From positions 4,340,001 to 4,404,000 of the forward strand of contig OZ199840.1 of NCBI GenBank assembly GCA_964304625.1: 64,000 nt of DNA, in the 5' to 3' direction. This stretch comes from Kudoa neothunni. Lineage: Eukaryota; Cnidaria. The notes under the pieces are model-generated. The model did no database searches and was not told where the DNA came from. It saw only the letters and a list, made by a program, of their open reading frames with translations. Of this stretch, positions 49,800 through 61,911 are shown one piece after another (position 1 is the stretch's first letter; each line of letters starts with the position of its first letter). A program made the translations under genes and the position numbers.

Positions 49800-52700
49800 A
49801 ATTTCTATTGGAATCACATATTTTCCATATTTGTAGTTTGTTTTGATGAATTAATCTGTTTAAAAATGGATTTTACATGCCACCCAAGCCAAATGTACGC
49901 TTACGATTCAAGCGCATGCTCGCAGTATAACTTTCAGTTTATTACACTAAGCTAAATATTGTTCCAAGCATAGTTTTAAATCTGCATTTAAGAAATTGGT
50001 GTTGGATAAATACGTCTATGAAATTAAACTGTCTTATTTCTTAGGAGGATTCGGTTAGATGATAATGAAATCAAATTTAATCATATATTCAAGTCCCAAA
50101 TAATCCAATTATAATTATAATATAATCTCTCTTATCATGTGGTTCATCAAAATTTCTCGATTTACATATGTATTTTTTAAATGGAAAATAAATATAGAGT
50201 AGGATAATTTGGCCCAAAAACGACCATTAAAATTTACACTATCATCATTTGAGCAGGATCGGTGGACACGTGTCATCCTAATTATGTTAGAGTTCACAAC
50301 AAAAAACTCATATATATATATATATATATATATGTAAATCCGTGACAATAATAGTTTTATACTGCTAAAAATAACATTTTTAAACTTATTTAAATATACA
50401 TTAAAATAAGGTTGTATGTGGGATTAAAGCTCATTTGTATTATTCAAGAAAAGTTTAATATTTCTGGTTATAATAATTTTTATTAATTTAAATATTCATA
50501 AAACCATTTTTAATCATTAGTTATAGTTTTTAAATTTTTTTTAGATATTTAAATAATAGGAAAATAAAGTTATGCACTATTTTTTACCAAAATTTCCAGG
50601 TTAAAATTTTATTGCAATAGTAATAGGTGTCCTTTGTTCTAAAACTATTTTTAGTACTGTATAAAAATTTATGACGTAGTGAATTTAATATATGTCTCGT
50701 TAATATATACATTATTTTGTGTTATAGAGTACCTCCTATAAAACGTCAACTTCCTTAAATCTCTTACAAAAAGGTTAATCTTAGTGCCTACAATAGTGCT
50801 TGTACTAACAAAATCACGCTTAGACAATGCGCCTCGGTATTATGTTTATTATACAAAAATAATATAATTGTTTATTTATTACGCTATTAACTCATTATTA
50901 TGAGTATATTTCAATAATTATTGTATTGATCAGTTAATCATTGCAGTGAAAATTAGGTTAACTTAATTAATAATGTTTTATGTGTATCAAGCATTTTATA
51001 AGCTCTTTCATCAAATTAATGACATGACTTGAAATATTCTAAAAATAACCTACTATATATAAAGCTCTTATAACTGCCAGTGTGTGTCCACAAGTGCGCA
51101 TGTACCACGGAGAAATTTTTTTTAAATACAACTTGTTGTTTGCATTTGAATAGATGATACCATTAATAAAAATCGTTTATTTACTTAGAAGTATAAATGT
51201 AATCAATATCGCAGCCAGAAATAAGGAATTTTCTGATTGTCTACATCAACTGACAGATTAAAAAGTACCTGAATAATATTGGTGTTTGTTTACTTCAGAG
51301 TGATAATCAATTAGAATGAACTTTTACTCACTACATACAAAGATAATCTGCTAATTATTTTATAGAATGTTTTTAAAATGTTATATATACTGTTTGGAGT
51401 AATTTTAAGACAAATATAACTATTAACGTCATATTTACAAGAGTTGTTGCATTTCCCTAAAAATTTTAACCGTAACCAAATTATTTAGGATGTATTTTCA
51501 CTTTTCAGGCGCTATTGATTTAGTTAAGCTAAAAGGTTATGGTCATTTTGAATAAAACACATAATTTGAGATTATAAGTTGTTGCCATGTTGGAATAATT
51601 TTGGTCTCTATATGCATTCTAAAAGCGATGTAAGATGTGTGTAAAGTTTTCAAGTGATTAAATTTTTGTGATAACTTCTTAAATGAAAATTTCTTGTTAT
51701 CAAATATATCGATTGAAATTGAAAACTATATTCGTCTTTTCGATAAGTTTTTATGTTTGATGAGATAATTTTATAAATAATGTTTAAATTCTTAGTAACC
51801 TAATCATTCCATACCTCCAGCCAGACCTTAAGGTTAATATTCAAATCAATCTATGATTCTTTTCTTTTCGCTAAAACTAATTCATTATGATATAAGAGCT
51901 GCATGAAAATATGCGACACCTTATTCTATACGTAGTTTAAGAATTTATATTCACGATTACTTTTGCACAAAATACAGTCCCCTCTCAATACGTTTATTTT
52001 TAAAGAGTGCATTCCTTCGAGAAAACCAATTGATATAAAAGCATTACTGTAATTTTTCAAATCAAAAACACCTTTACATTTTAGATTTAACCGTATTTTG
52101 ATAATTCAATTTGTATATTTTTGAACCAGCGAGTATTTTTGTTGAAGAGAAAGATTTCATTTATTTATAATTTGGTAAATTATGTTAAAACAGTGAATAC
52201 GTAAGTTACCACTCACAGATTATTAAAACCTCATTATTATCCTATATAAAATTGCAAACAAAGGAGTAACAATTAATATTTTTTATTTCTGGCGCATCTT
52301 AAGTTGATTTTATTTTTTTTATAAATAGTAGACTAATTATAAATTTTATAACTAGAAGGATTAATTTTTATCGCAAAATCTTGAAATGAACTTTAATCGT
52401 TAATTAAATTGCTCATAAATAAAAATGGAGAAATAAAATTCGGTAAATGGTTATAAATCACGCTATTCAAAACAGGTACAGGTTGGTAGTAAATTAAAAG
52501 TAATTTTTTATTGATTCCTAAAAATTTAATTCTATAATAATAATAATAATTTATCATCCTGGAGGATACTGAATTGAGCGATAAATCATAAATTATAGAG
52601 GAGATATAAGTAAAAACATATCTGCGCATGTATGAATAGAATAAAATATTTAAAAATATACGACAAATAAAATTTTACGATATGTTTATCATGATTATTC

Positions 52701-52951
52701 TTTTTTTAAATTTTCTATTCATTTTCTTAGAAACGTTTAATGCAACACGTCACCTAAACTGGCTCACATAGAATTAATATTATAATTTAGAAAATTGTAT
52801 GAAAATTAATTTTATTGAGCCCAGTAATCAATGAGTTGCATGATAATAGTTTCAGAATAAACGAAAATATAAAATTCGACACATTATGCGCACGCACAAA
52901 GGAACACACCCTACTAAATTTTCGTCATATTGACACTAGTTGTGTTTAGAT
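49800..52951. other. Long AT-rich intergenic region
   Basis: Three kilobases without a recognised gene. It includes a (TA)n microsatellite at about 50309-50332, a weak mini-MITE at 51975-52049, and GC-rich motifs near 52625 and 52888 just before the next gene. Confidence 0.5.
51975..52049. mobile_element. Possible 75-bp pogo-type mini-MITE
   Basis: Bounded by TA on both sides and beginning CAGTCCCCTCTCAATACG, with the right end ATTACTG. Only CAGT is clearly shared as an inverted repeat, so this is supported mainly by similarity to the other CAGT-TA elements in the window. Confidence 0.3.
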
Positions 52952-53892
52952 ATGGTTTTGAACTTATTTTTGAATGTGTTTAAATTAGTTGATGCGTTAG
53001 GAGAAGGAGATATTTTGTGGTTACATGAAATGTGTGGTACCACCTAAGACTGTTTTTTGTCAAGTAATCAAAACAATACTAGTCGATTTAAGCTTTTATA
53101 CAGCGAACTGAGGACCAGTACCCGATGATCAGGAAGTACTTTGCAATTTGGATAACAATCAGTCCATTATTTTGGAGATGAACGTGATTGAAAATGAAAA
53201 TATCACTAACATAAAGACCACAGCCGAGTGATTGAATCAATTTTGAGTTTATTTGAGTAGATCTGCTGTAGAGATTTCTATAGGGAATATCTTGTTGATT
53301 GCCAATCCGTTAGTGGCTACAATGTAGATTATTGAATAGTTAAATGTGGATGAAGATGGATATTTTTTTGTTTTACAGTTTGAAAGTAATGTGATGGATT
53401 CTTCTCAGTGGAAATTAAGACCCTACTGGTAGTTGATGGGTGGAATATTCCTAAATGCTCTTTAGTCGTTTGAATGGAGTAGTTGAGTTGAAAGGAGTTC
53501 ATAGTATGCTTAAATCAGGATCAAAGGTAATTAATTAGGATCTACAACCCCACTGTAATCAAACTCATGATAGATTGCTTCGGATGTGTCTGTTTACATG
53601 CTTTACATGAATTTTGCGTTGGAAGGAGTAGACGAGACTGTTGCGTTGAGTATAATATTTAATTCTCCTGTAATTCCGAGTTTTCTTTTTTTATTGTAAT
53701 AAACTTTTTTTTATTTTGAGGTTGAATCCACTCTTCAAGATCGAACACAAGGTATCAAACTCTAGTTGTTTTTTTGATTCTGAGATTCCTTCTAAGCTGA
53801 GGTTTTTGTGGACAACAAAAGATGTTTTATGTATCGCTGAAACTCTGGAGATAGTTGACCCATCTCTAATTGTAGTAAAACAGAATAGTTAA
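52952..53892 (+). CDS. Unrecognised multi-exon protein
   Basis: I do not recognise this protein, but six exons join in frame with GT-AG introns of 32-70 nt. It starts MVLNLFLNVFKLVDALGEGD and ILWLHEMC, then GPVPDDQEVLCNLDNNQSII, ESAVEISIGNILLIANPL, FESNVMDSSQWKLRPYCRLN, GVVELKGVHSMLKSGSK, IASDVSVYMLYMNFALEGVD, and a last exon with KLRFLWTTKDVLCIAETLEI ending VVKQNS and a TAA at 53890. The joint before the last exon does not keep phase, so either a junction or a base is wrong there. Text alternates strands and short helices without signal peptide or membrane segment, suggesting a soluble beta-rich protein. A GCGCACGCACAA motif lies about 60 bp upstream of the ATG. Confidence 0.6.
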
Positions 53893-54342
53893 ATGATATA
53901 TTTTGCTATTCTCATGTATCCAAATCAAAAGTCGATTTCATTATTTTAGTATGAAAATATTCAAATGTGTCATTTTTACATTACGATCGCTTCACAAATT
54001 ACAATTTTGTTTTCAGTTATTTTTGCGATGTATCTTGATACTTGATATGTACGAATTTAATTTTTCGTATTATCAAAAATATTAGTGAAAATGTTTTCCA
54101 GCACCTTGAATTTTTTAACAATTATTAAAAAACATAATTACACCTATTAATTTAAATTACTAAAAAATCGTACTGTATTACAAACTCGCATAACAACTTG
54201 ATGTAATTATGCCGATTTGATAGAGTTCAAAGTTAAATAGACCACAAATATAAAATAAAAAAAATAAGCGCATAGAAGTAAACATTGTAAAAAAAATTTG
54301 AAAATAATCAGATGAAAATATTTGAACATAATAATAATGGTA
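53893..54342. other. Convergent intergenic spacer
   Basis: AT-rich DNA between the unrecognised gene on the plus strand and the ALG14 stop on the minus strand. Nothing recognised. Confidence 0.4.
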
Positions 54343-55126
54343 TTAGTAGTAGCAAAAATTCAAAATAAATTTTCCAACGTAAACAGTCCATGGGTATTTC
54401 ACGCTGAGATCTTCCCAACAAACAATCACGTAATCTGCAACATATCGGGACAGTTTTCCAGTTAACGAGAGACTTTTAGTTCGACAAACACTTTCAACAA
54501 ATACAATATTGCATGGATTGAGCAATCCCAGTTTCTATAACAATATCAAACTCAAAAAATGGACATACTAAAACAAACAACTAATATTCATTTATACAGC
54601 AAGTAGTGAACCAGCACACATCACAGGAAAAACACGTGGAAGGTCCATTGCACAAAATCTATCACATACAATAAATTTCATCAAAAATTAACTCAAATAA
54701 CAACCATAGTTGGATGTATTCGATAGATTAAGTGCAACGCTTGTAGAGAGGCGTAAAATGTAGGAAAAATGGCGCCCAAATAAGACTGATGTACATGTCG
54801 ACTTCTTTGAATGTAGGAGATTTGGGTTGTGGTGTGATGCTAAAACAACAACCAGAAAATAATAAACACACTATGTAGCTGAGTAGCTGTGTAGTTATGT
54901 GGCGGGAATTTCCTACATAAAAATCGTGTTCTTGTAATTTGACGAGGGAATTTTTATCGGAACCAGCAATCACAAAAGTATTCAAATGAAATCGGGTTGA
55001 ATCCAAACCTTTGCACAACATAAGCATTTCTCTTGTGTGCCCTCCTACACCCCAAAAGAATTGATATAAAAAAAGTATGTGGAAAGTGTGCTCTTCTCAA
55101 CCCGACCCCCAGAACAACAAGTACAT
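54343..55126 (-). CDS. ALG14: ALG14, UDP-GlcNAc transferase subunit (one frame break)
   Basis: ALG14 anchors ALG13 to the ER membrane to add the second GlcNAc of the dolichol-linked N-glycan precursor. The ATG at 55126 gives MYLLFWGSGGHTREMLMLC, containing the nucleotide-sugar loop GSGGHT; it is interrupted by a 56-nt intron after GS. Family blocks follow: FHLNTFVIAGSDKNS, RSRHVHQSYLGAIFPTFYAS, LHLIYRIHPTMV, LCNGPSTCFP (NGPGTC in relatives), VFVESVCRTKSLSLTGKLSR, YVADYVIVCWEDLSVKYP and VYVGKF. Introns are 33 to about 63 nt. The long N-terminal transmembrane segment of many orthologues is reduced to a short hydrophobic start. In the NGPSTC exon, a run of five bases (54628-54632) leaves the frame one base out; four would restore the family text PVMCAGSLLA. 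Confidence 0.9.
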
Positions 55127-55362
55127 CTCTGTGGTTATCACATTTTTTTTGTTTTTCTCAATACGCTGTATACAAAAATAAAAGTCACCAACAACCACAC
55201 TATGAATAGAAGCAGCATTAGATATAATTTATTCGCGCAAGCGCACCAATAAAAAACATATTTATTAATTCAAAATTAAAAACAATGTATACTACAAAAC
55301 TCTAGTTATAAAGATTTCCAAATCGCAATTTGAATTGAGCGAGAAGTTTGCTAGGAATTGCG
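55127..55362. promoter_or_regulatory. ALG14 upstream region with CGCGCAAGCGC motif
   Basis: The 236-bp gap between the RMC1 stop and the ALG14 start, both on the minus strand, must hold the ALG14 promoter unless the two are co-transcribed. CGCGCAAGCGC at 55234-55244, about 110 bp upstream of the ATG, is a near-palindrome of NRF-1 type in otherwise AT-rich DNA. Confidence 0.35.
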
Positions 55363-57777
55363 TCAATATTGAGGGACGTCCATGTGGCTTTTCAACCAGT
55401 AGAAAATGGAAAAATAGGCATTATCAGGAAGAGTTCTATCGTCTTCCATGTGGGCCATAATTGAGTTGGTGATTTGATGATTGTTGGTTTTATTATAAAT
55501 TAGAATTTTGGTGTATTTCCGAACGGCATCGTTCACATGGTGATTATCAAGTAGAAGTTGAATGAATTGAATTGGGTTGGTTTCTATCAGGATATCCATG
55601 GCAATCACAATGAGACTTGGATATTGATGGCAGTAGCCAAGTAGATGAGTGCCGATTACCCGTCTTTTAGGAAGCAACCCACATTGATACAGTTGTTGCA
55701 GTTGAAACACATCATTGAATTTGACCATCAAATCGATTGTGGTTTCATAAAGGAAATTTTCCACGGTGATGTTGAAGCGCGATAGTCGAGAGATTAAATG
55801 TAGCAAGATGTTTTTGAGTTTATAGTTTTTTTTCAATTTTTCCGCGCGAACTCCAATACACATTATCAGCCATTAGCGGTAGAAACACAGCGGCGAAAAG
55901 ATTTTCTTGACGAATCTGAGATTTGACATAGTTGAGTGTGGGGATGGTTGGAGGAGGTCGGTTCTTTTTGTCCGATACAGAGACGAAGTGGAGGAGGGAG
56001 AACTAGGATAAGGTGACACACTGGAATCGGTGCTAACGTAATAGCAACTATCAATGCTAGTAGCGACATGATTCACAATTTTCTCCCCAATATTTATCTC
56101 CATAATCAATAGCAGCAATATTACACACAACCACCGTATCCAGCAGTCGTCTAGCAGTGTCCAAAGTGCAATCTTTCAACACGAGAGTCTCGTGGGATAA
56201 GTTGAAGGATGTGTTTTTGGGAGTCGGAGCGACGCTGTATCAGCTGTATTACAGTGGGTTGGTGAGACGGGATACAATCGCGTATAAAATAGTTCACGTT
56301 GAACATCAACAACCACATAGTTCCATTTGAGGTGTTCAGTATGAGATTGGGCTGCAAAAACAATATGTGATCTTGTTCAGCAAAATAATTGCCTTCGGTT
56401 TCACACAGCTGGCATTGATCTTGTATTTGTGGCTCCTAAAAATTTCATTTAGCTCATGTAGCAACCAGGCAAAAGCTATTTTCACGGACAAATTTAGGCA
56501 AAAAATATTTAACTTCATATTAACAAATAAAAATTAAATATTAGTCCGGAAAATAACTTTATATTAAAATAACAATAAAGAATTATTGTTATTGGAAATA
56601 ATTACACCATTATGATTATTTTGAATAAAAAGCAAATCAATAGGTTTTATAAAGAGATCATTAGAGTTGAGATTGGAGACGAGTGTCTTGTTGGCCTCAT
56701 GCCCACCAAACACTATCGAATTATCATCATTCTCCCCCAGCAAACCATAACTCAGCATGAGAGATATATCGAATGAATAGATTAATCTCTTGGGTCCGAG
56801 ACTCACATATATTAGATCATCGTCGAATAGAAAATTTATTCGATGTGAATTTGGCGCCAAAAATTCCATCGGATAGTGAAGTGTGAACGAGCACTACCTT
56901 GACATGAGGTGTTTGTTTCAAATAGTGATTTTTAGTATTTTTCTTGGAATAATGCTCACAAGTGGGCGCGGATTTTGACAAACAGCACAAATCCACGATT
57001 TTATACAAATAAATCAGTCCATCATCCACTCCATACACAAACAGAAACAATATCTTGTAGATAACGGCCAATCTAATGTTTTTGGATGAGAGATTGGTGT
57101 ATTTGGTGCTGAGAGAAGAAGTCGCCAAAGATTTGTTTCCGTTAGTCGGCAATACACTCGGTTTAACTAACTGAAATGTGCGCCGGGTTTCCAACTTGGA
57201 ATTTTCCTTGAATAGAAACATATGAATTTGACTGTGTTGACCTACCATCAACAGTGGATAGTGAACCTGGTCACAATACAACTGTTGCCATTCGCATTCC
57301 ACAGAAGTTTTGTCCAACAATTTGAGCGTCATTTGTGGGCCCAAACTATACAATTCAATGCCACAATTGGTCACAAACACTATGTGAGTGGAATCCAACC
57401 AAAAAAAAATTGTTGATAATATTTTTTTTCGATGAACTCGGTTGAAAAAATAACTGTTGTCTCTGGCCAAAAAATCAATATTATCGCTTGAAGTTCACCA
57501 AAAATTCCATACCTGCTCACTTAATGTCACCATCACAAATTCCACATAATATGATGATCTTTGTATGGCTACAATATCGTAATGAGGAGATATTTTCACT
57601 GAAGTAATTATGGCATTCCCTGGTATCTCTATATTCCATAAATCTATGTTGGATGGTGTTTTTTGCAGTCAGTTGTGTTCTATTGAGTTTGATCACGCAA
57701 AAACACAAACTTTTGAGTCAACTCATCGTAGTAGATCGAACTGTTTGGTTCGTTGAATTTGAACCCCAAGTTTCTCT
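55363..57777 (-). CDS. RMC1: RMC1 (C18orf8/Mic1), MON1-CCZ1 complex regulator
   Basis: RMC1 is the third subunit of the metazoan MON1-CCZ1 Rab7 exchange factor on late endosomes. The first recognised exon has FKFNEPNSSIYYDELTQKFV (human NPVNCVFFDEANKQVFAVR). Then VKISPHYDIVAIQRSSYYVE, FFWLDSTHIVFVTNCGIELY (human CWTSSTEIVFITDQGIEFY), INFLFDDDLIYVSLGPKRLI with YSFDISL, LFLQPNLILNTSNGTMWLL, and the C-terminal Mic1 domain ITVENFLYETTIDLMVKFND with IQFIQLLLDNHHVNDAVRKY. Order and spacing follow the N-terminal WD40-like and C-terminal helical halves of the family. The first exon lacks an ATG before 57777, so a 5' exon is missing from the model. One joint (about 57015 to 56905) requires a 104-nt intron. 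ALG14 follows on the same strand 236 bp downstream. Confidence 0.87.
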
Positions 57778-59389
57778 CGGTGCAATTTTACATAACCGTT
57801 AGTGAGTAGGTCTTTTTTCCTCGTACATATTTGTTTGAATGTTGTGATAAATATGATGTAATTATACTCTCTTTTTGTAAAATGAATAAAAATGATGAGA
57901 AATGATGATAAAAATTGGTTGATTCGAATGCTTCTAAGGGGGATTTCTTCTAAAAAATCTTAATAATTTAAGTCAGTTAGATGGGTGGAAGTTTTTAATT
58001 TATTATTAATATTAAAAATTTGGTTCTGTTGAGGTGCTCGACCAATTTTTAATCCCAATCCACTCATATTATTTAACTCGTAACACCCCAGTCAGATAAA
58101 TTTTTACTATTTTTAGTATAGAATAAAATTACTTGAACCTTACCAAAAAGTCTTTTAATCCTAAACAGCAACAATAATAGTGATAATGATAACGATAATA
58201 ATAATAATAATGGTAATAGTGGTATTGGTATGTGTGCGCGCACGCACAAGGATTACACCTATTCATTAATGGTTTCAAAATTCGACCCCATATAAGAAAA
58301 CCACTAAATTAGATTATGATGGGCTGCTCAAAAGAAAACTTTATCTATACAAAAAGTTCACAATTACAGGACTCTTTGTAGGATTATATTTTAACGTTAT
58401 GGAACATTCAAACTAAATTTAATTTTAGTTTGGCTCACTTGTTGGTGGATTACTAAATGTAGTTCATTATCATTGATTATCGGTTGACACAATTTAGATC
58501 GCGTATAAAATGTTCTTTTACGAGGAGAGAAAACCTATGAAAGATTTCGACCAACTCCCCACCACTCCTGCTCAGCTTCGTTCTAAACATTAAATTTGTT
58601 CGTACACTGTGCGATAATAATATAAAATCATTTGTTTATATTTTTTGAGAGATAGTTTTCTTGTTATTGTTTGAATGTTTATAGTATGTTGTAGTTGAAA
58701 TTGTATTGATTTCTGTTATTGTAAATTTTAATGATTATGAGTGAATATTGTTTGTAAATTTCCAAAGAGAAATTAAAAATATTTGAAGTGTTAGTGTGTA
58801 AATGCGGTTTGTAGTCAGTCCGAGGAGAAGTTAACTTTTTTTAATCGACCATGGCCGAATTATGACGGATGTTAATACGATACTTCTGTTAACATGCCGT
58901 CCTCCCCCAAAAAATACACCCACCCTGATGTTGCTGTGTCATATGCGTTGGGAGATTTTTTTTTCTGTTTTTACAGTGATGATGACTGCCTATTTTTTTC
59001 GTCAGCCGAGTAAGCCCGCACGATAATTGCAGAATATAGTTGACCTTTCAATATCAATATAGACTAAAGTGTTTGGCTGGGTCTCACTTATTTTGAATAT
59101 ATTAGCATTTGTGAGTGGGGCTAGCGAATTCGGTTGGCTACGATTGATATCTGGATGCGTGTAGGTTTTCATTTTTGATAGTCGGTATTAGTCGACATAT
59201 TAATGCAATCAATTATTCATACAACCGTAAATATTTTTGATAATTATACAATATAGGATGAGCTTCTCCATGCTTTTCTTCTGCTACACTCAAGATAACT
59301 CCCCGATTCGATTTGACCATTTCTGATGTTATACAATATTAAACTATTGTCAATTTTTTTGTAGTTTATTTTTAATTTTTTACATTTTT

Positions 59390-59850
59390 GTTGCGATCTG
59401 AAAATAATAAATTACTTAAAAATGGTTGGTTTTAACGATTTAAAAAGTTAAAATGTTCAAAAATTTTTTATCAGCCCATTATCAAATTACGGGAAAAAAT
59501 GAAAGTTTAATTAAAATACTATTCGTATCTATCATAACCCTGGTAAAAATTTTGCACTGAATTCAAAAAGCACGAAAATTTACATTGCATCTGATTTGTG
59601 AACAAAATAAATTCATATAGTATATATGCTTACGTCAATCAATTTTCGGGTGCATGCGCGCCAATTTTTTTGTCAAATTCAAATTTTCGAAAATATTTAA
59701 AGCTGAAACGTTTAAAAAGAGGCACAACAGATTGAGTTTTAATATATATTTTTTCTCGAATTAAATATATTAGTGATTATAAATAACGAAAATAATAATT
59801 TATTAGATAATACACAACAATAATTCCTGTATTGCTTTTCTTAAATTAAT
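59390..59850 (+). repeat. Dispersed repeat, copy 2
   Basis: Aligns by eye with 12935-13440 over about 460 bp in the same orientation, with an identical AACAGATTGAG block and similar flanking order. No coding capacity is visible. Confidence 0.6.
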
Positions 59851-60309
59851 TTAGAACTTTTTAAATATACATGAATGTTTTTTGAACAACAATATTTTAT
59901 GGAATATATCAAGATTATTTTTAAAAATAAATTACATTAAATTAAATGGCGGAATTTTAAATTTTCTAATATCAAACAGATTAAACTCGGCCAGATTAAA
60001 AATTAGGACTAATCAATTTAATTTTTAAGTTTAAATAATTAGGAATTTTACACAAATTCTAGCGTAGGAGTCGAATAAACCTTGAAACATGTATTATTTC
60101 GATTCATACGTTTTACATTCAGAATCTTGCTATATTAATATTAATGTGCCGATTTCCTCTTTTATTCCAGTTAAAATAAAATAAAAACGTTAAAAGAATT
60201 AAATAAGGATTTTTAATTAACGGCCATCTATTTAAAATAATGCATTGAAAGTCTTCAAGTAAGTCAAACAATTTCACGTGCACAAGCGCATCCGAGGGGT
60301 TAGGGGGGA

Positions 60310-60341
60310 GACCGCGGGCCGTATTTTGGTGACCCCTGTTT
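60310..60341 (-). repeat. hAT-like element end (fossil)
   Basis: Read on the minus strand, CAGGGGTCACCAAAATACGG followed by CCCGCGG matches the canonical start of non-autonomous hAT elements. The element would extend leftward across the dispersed repeat, whose copy at 12935 lacks this end. No partner end or 8-bp duplication was confirmed. Confidence 0.5.
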
Positions 60342-60571
60342 TAAAGTCATAATTCACTGAAATTATTCATAATTTGTTTTTAAATCGATAAAAATAACCA
60401 CAATATTTTTAATCCACTTAGAAGAAAATATTCAAAATAAGGCGCCGCCGAAGTTCATTTTTTTTCTCGCTCATTTCAATGATGATTATTATTAGGTGTG
60501 AAAATATTAAGATATTTTGTGTGCGCATGCTCGATAGTAAAAAAACTTAACATTCTAGTTTAGTGTCGCAT

Positions 60572-61874
60572 ATGCATTCGAATCGAGTAATTGAAACAGA
60601 AAGATTATTTCTATGTCCTTTTATCGAAATTTTTACCAACAAGTACACTCAATCACAATCATATTTCAATAAATTCGAGCAAAATTGAAGGTATTATCAT
60701 TGGCTAAAAGATGAAAAGTTACGTTATGAGACGGCTACCGAGGAAATATCTCTGGAGGAGACGTGCAAATTACAAAAAGATTATTAAATGATAAAAACGG
60801 TATTTTATTACATCCTAATCTTTTATTGTTAACAAATTATCACACCGTATTAAATCATGCTATAATAATTGTTTAGTTGTTGCATTTATTATAATGAAAA
60901 AAAGTGGTTTAATTGGTGATTTAACTGAACCAAAATGTCAAGGTAATCCATAATCTGCCATTTTATGAAGACAATAAGCGTATTTGACTCACATACGTGT
61001 ATCTAATTGAAATATTAAAATATATAATTGATTATTGTAAAAGTGACAATGCATTTTAATAGACCACGTTGAAAGAGTTAATTGATCTAATTGACTCTAT
61101 AGATTCGATGATTGGTGATATTGACGTGTTTATGGGTGAGGATAATCCATGCGCTGAGATTTCTGTGATGATTGCTGGTAACTGATGTTTCTATAGATGT
61201 GCTTTTATTAAGAGGAATTAGAAAAAATTAGAGCGGAACAAAGGATACGCTAAGGAGGCGTTTTATGCAATGGTTTTCTATGTGAAACAATATTTTCCCG
61301 CCATTACCACTCTAATTGCTAAAATCAAGACAGGGAATTTTGCCAGCTTCAAATTTTTCGAAAGTGTTCATTTCATTAAGGTAATAACATAAAATTGGTC
61401 TATTATTTATTTTTAATCAATTCTTAAACTCAAGCTTTAATTGTAATAAATACCTATTCAATATTATGATTGTCTATCATTCATTTCAAATTTAATCTTC
61501 TTTCTTTAACTTTGGTCACATTCATTGTCGGTCCTCAACAACAAAACAATAGACTTAATAATTATTAATTATGGCTTATTTTATACTATAAACTTCATGT
61601 ACAATCACACAATTATAATATAAATGGGTTTTGAGGATTAAAATGTGAGGCCGAGAAAATTTAAATGATATTAGGGATTGAAGTTTAACGTTAATAAATA
61701 TCAGCACACTTATTGACATGAAATACTCGAATTAATCGATTTATTTTAGAAAGGATTTAACGAAATTTTCGACGAAATCGAATACACTCTGGAGTTGAAC
61801 AACCAAGATGAGATCTCTCGTAATCCACTTAATGTGTCAGAGATAGAAAATTCATTTTTAAAAAATTTCACATA
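60572..61874 (+). CDS. NAT9: N-acetyltransferase 9 (GNAT family, one frame break)
   Basis: NAT9 is a GNAT-fold N-terminal acetyltransferase, linked in flies to microtubule stability. The ATG at 60572 starts MHSNRVIETERLFLCPF; then YHWLKDEKLRYETATEEISL (human RYHEWMKSEELQRLTASEPL), VVAFIIMKKSGLIGDL, SMIGDIDVFMGEDNPCAEIS with VMIAEKLERNKGYAKEAFYA, where R-N-K-G-Y corresponds to the acetyl-CoA loop RGKGLG, and LIAKIKTGNFASFKFFESVH with FNEIFDEIEYTLEL near the end. Stop at 61872-61874. Introns are 45-120 nt plus one of about 370 nt. In exon 2 a run of five A (60774-60778) places a TAA in frame; six A would continue into RLLNDKN and match the family. It converges with the KH-protein gene, whose stop lies about 40 bp away. 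A TGCGCATGC motif is about 50 bp upstream of the ATG. Confidence 0.87.
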
Positions 61875-61911
61875 AAAGAATATTGAAAATTAGAAATTAA
61901 CAAAAAGTTTA

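Larger units (their letters stand above)
57778..60571. other. Repeat-bearing intergenic region between RMC1 and NAT9
   Basis: Divergent promoters of RMC1 (minus) and NAT9 (plus) lie at its ends. It contains a simple-sequence tract (ATA/ATG)n near 58185-58215, a GCGCACGCACAAGG motif at 58238, the second dispersed repeat (59390-59850), and a hAT-like end near 60310-60341. Confidence 0.5.

Noticed and set aside
50306-50335. CRISPR-like or satellite array
   Set aside because: It is only a simple TA dinucleotide tract.
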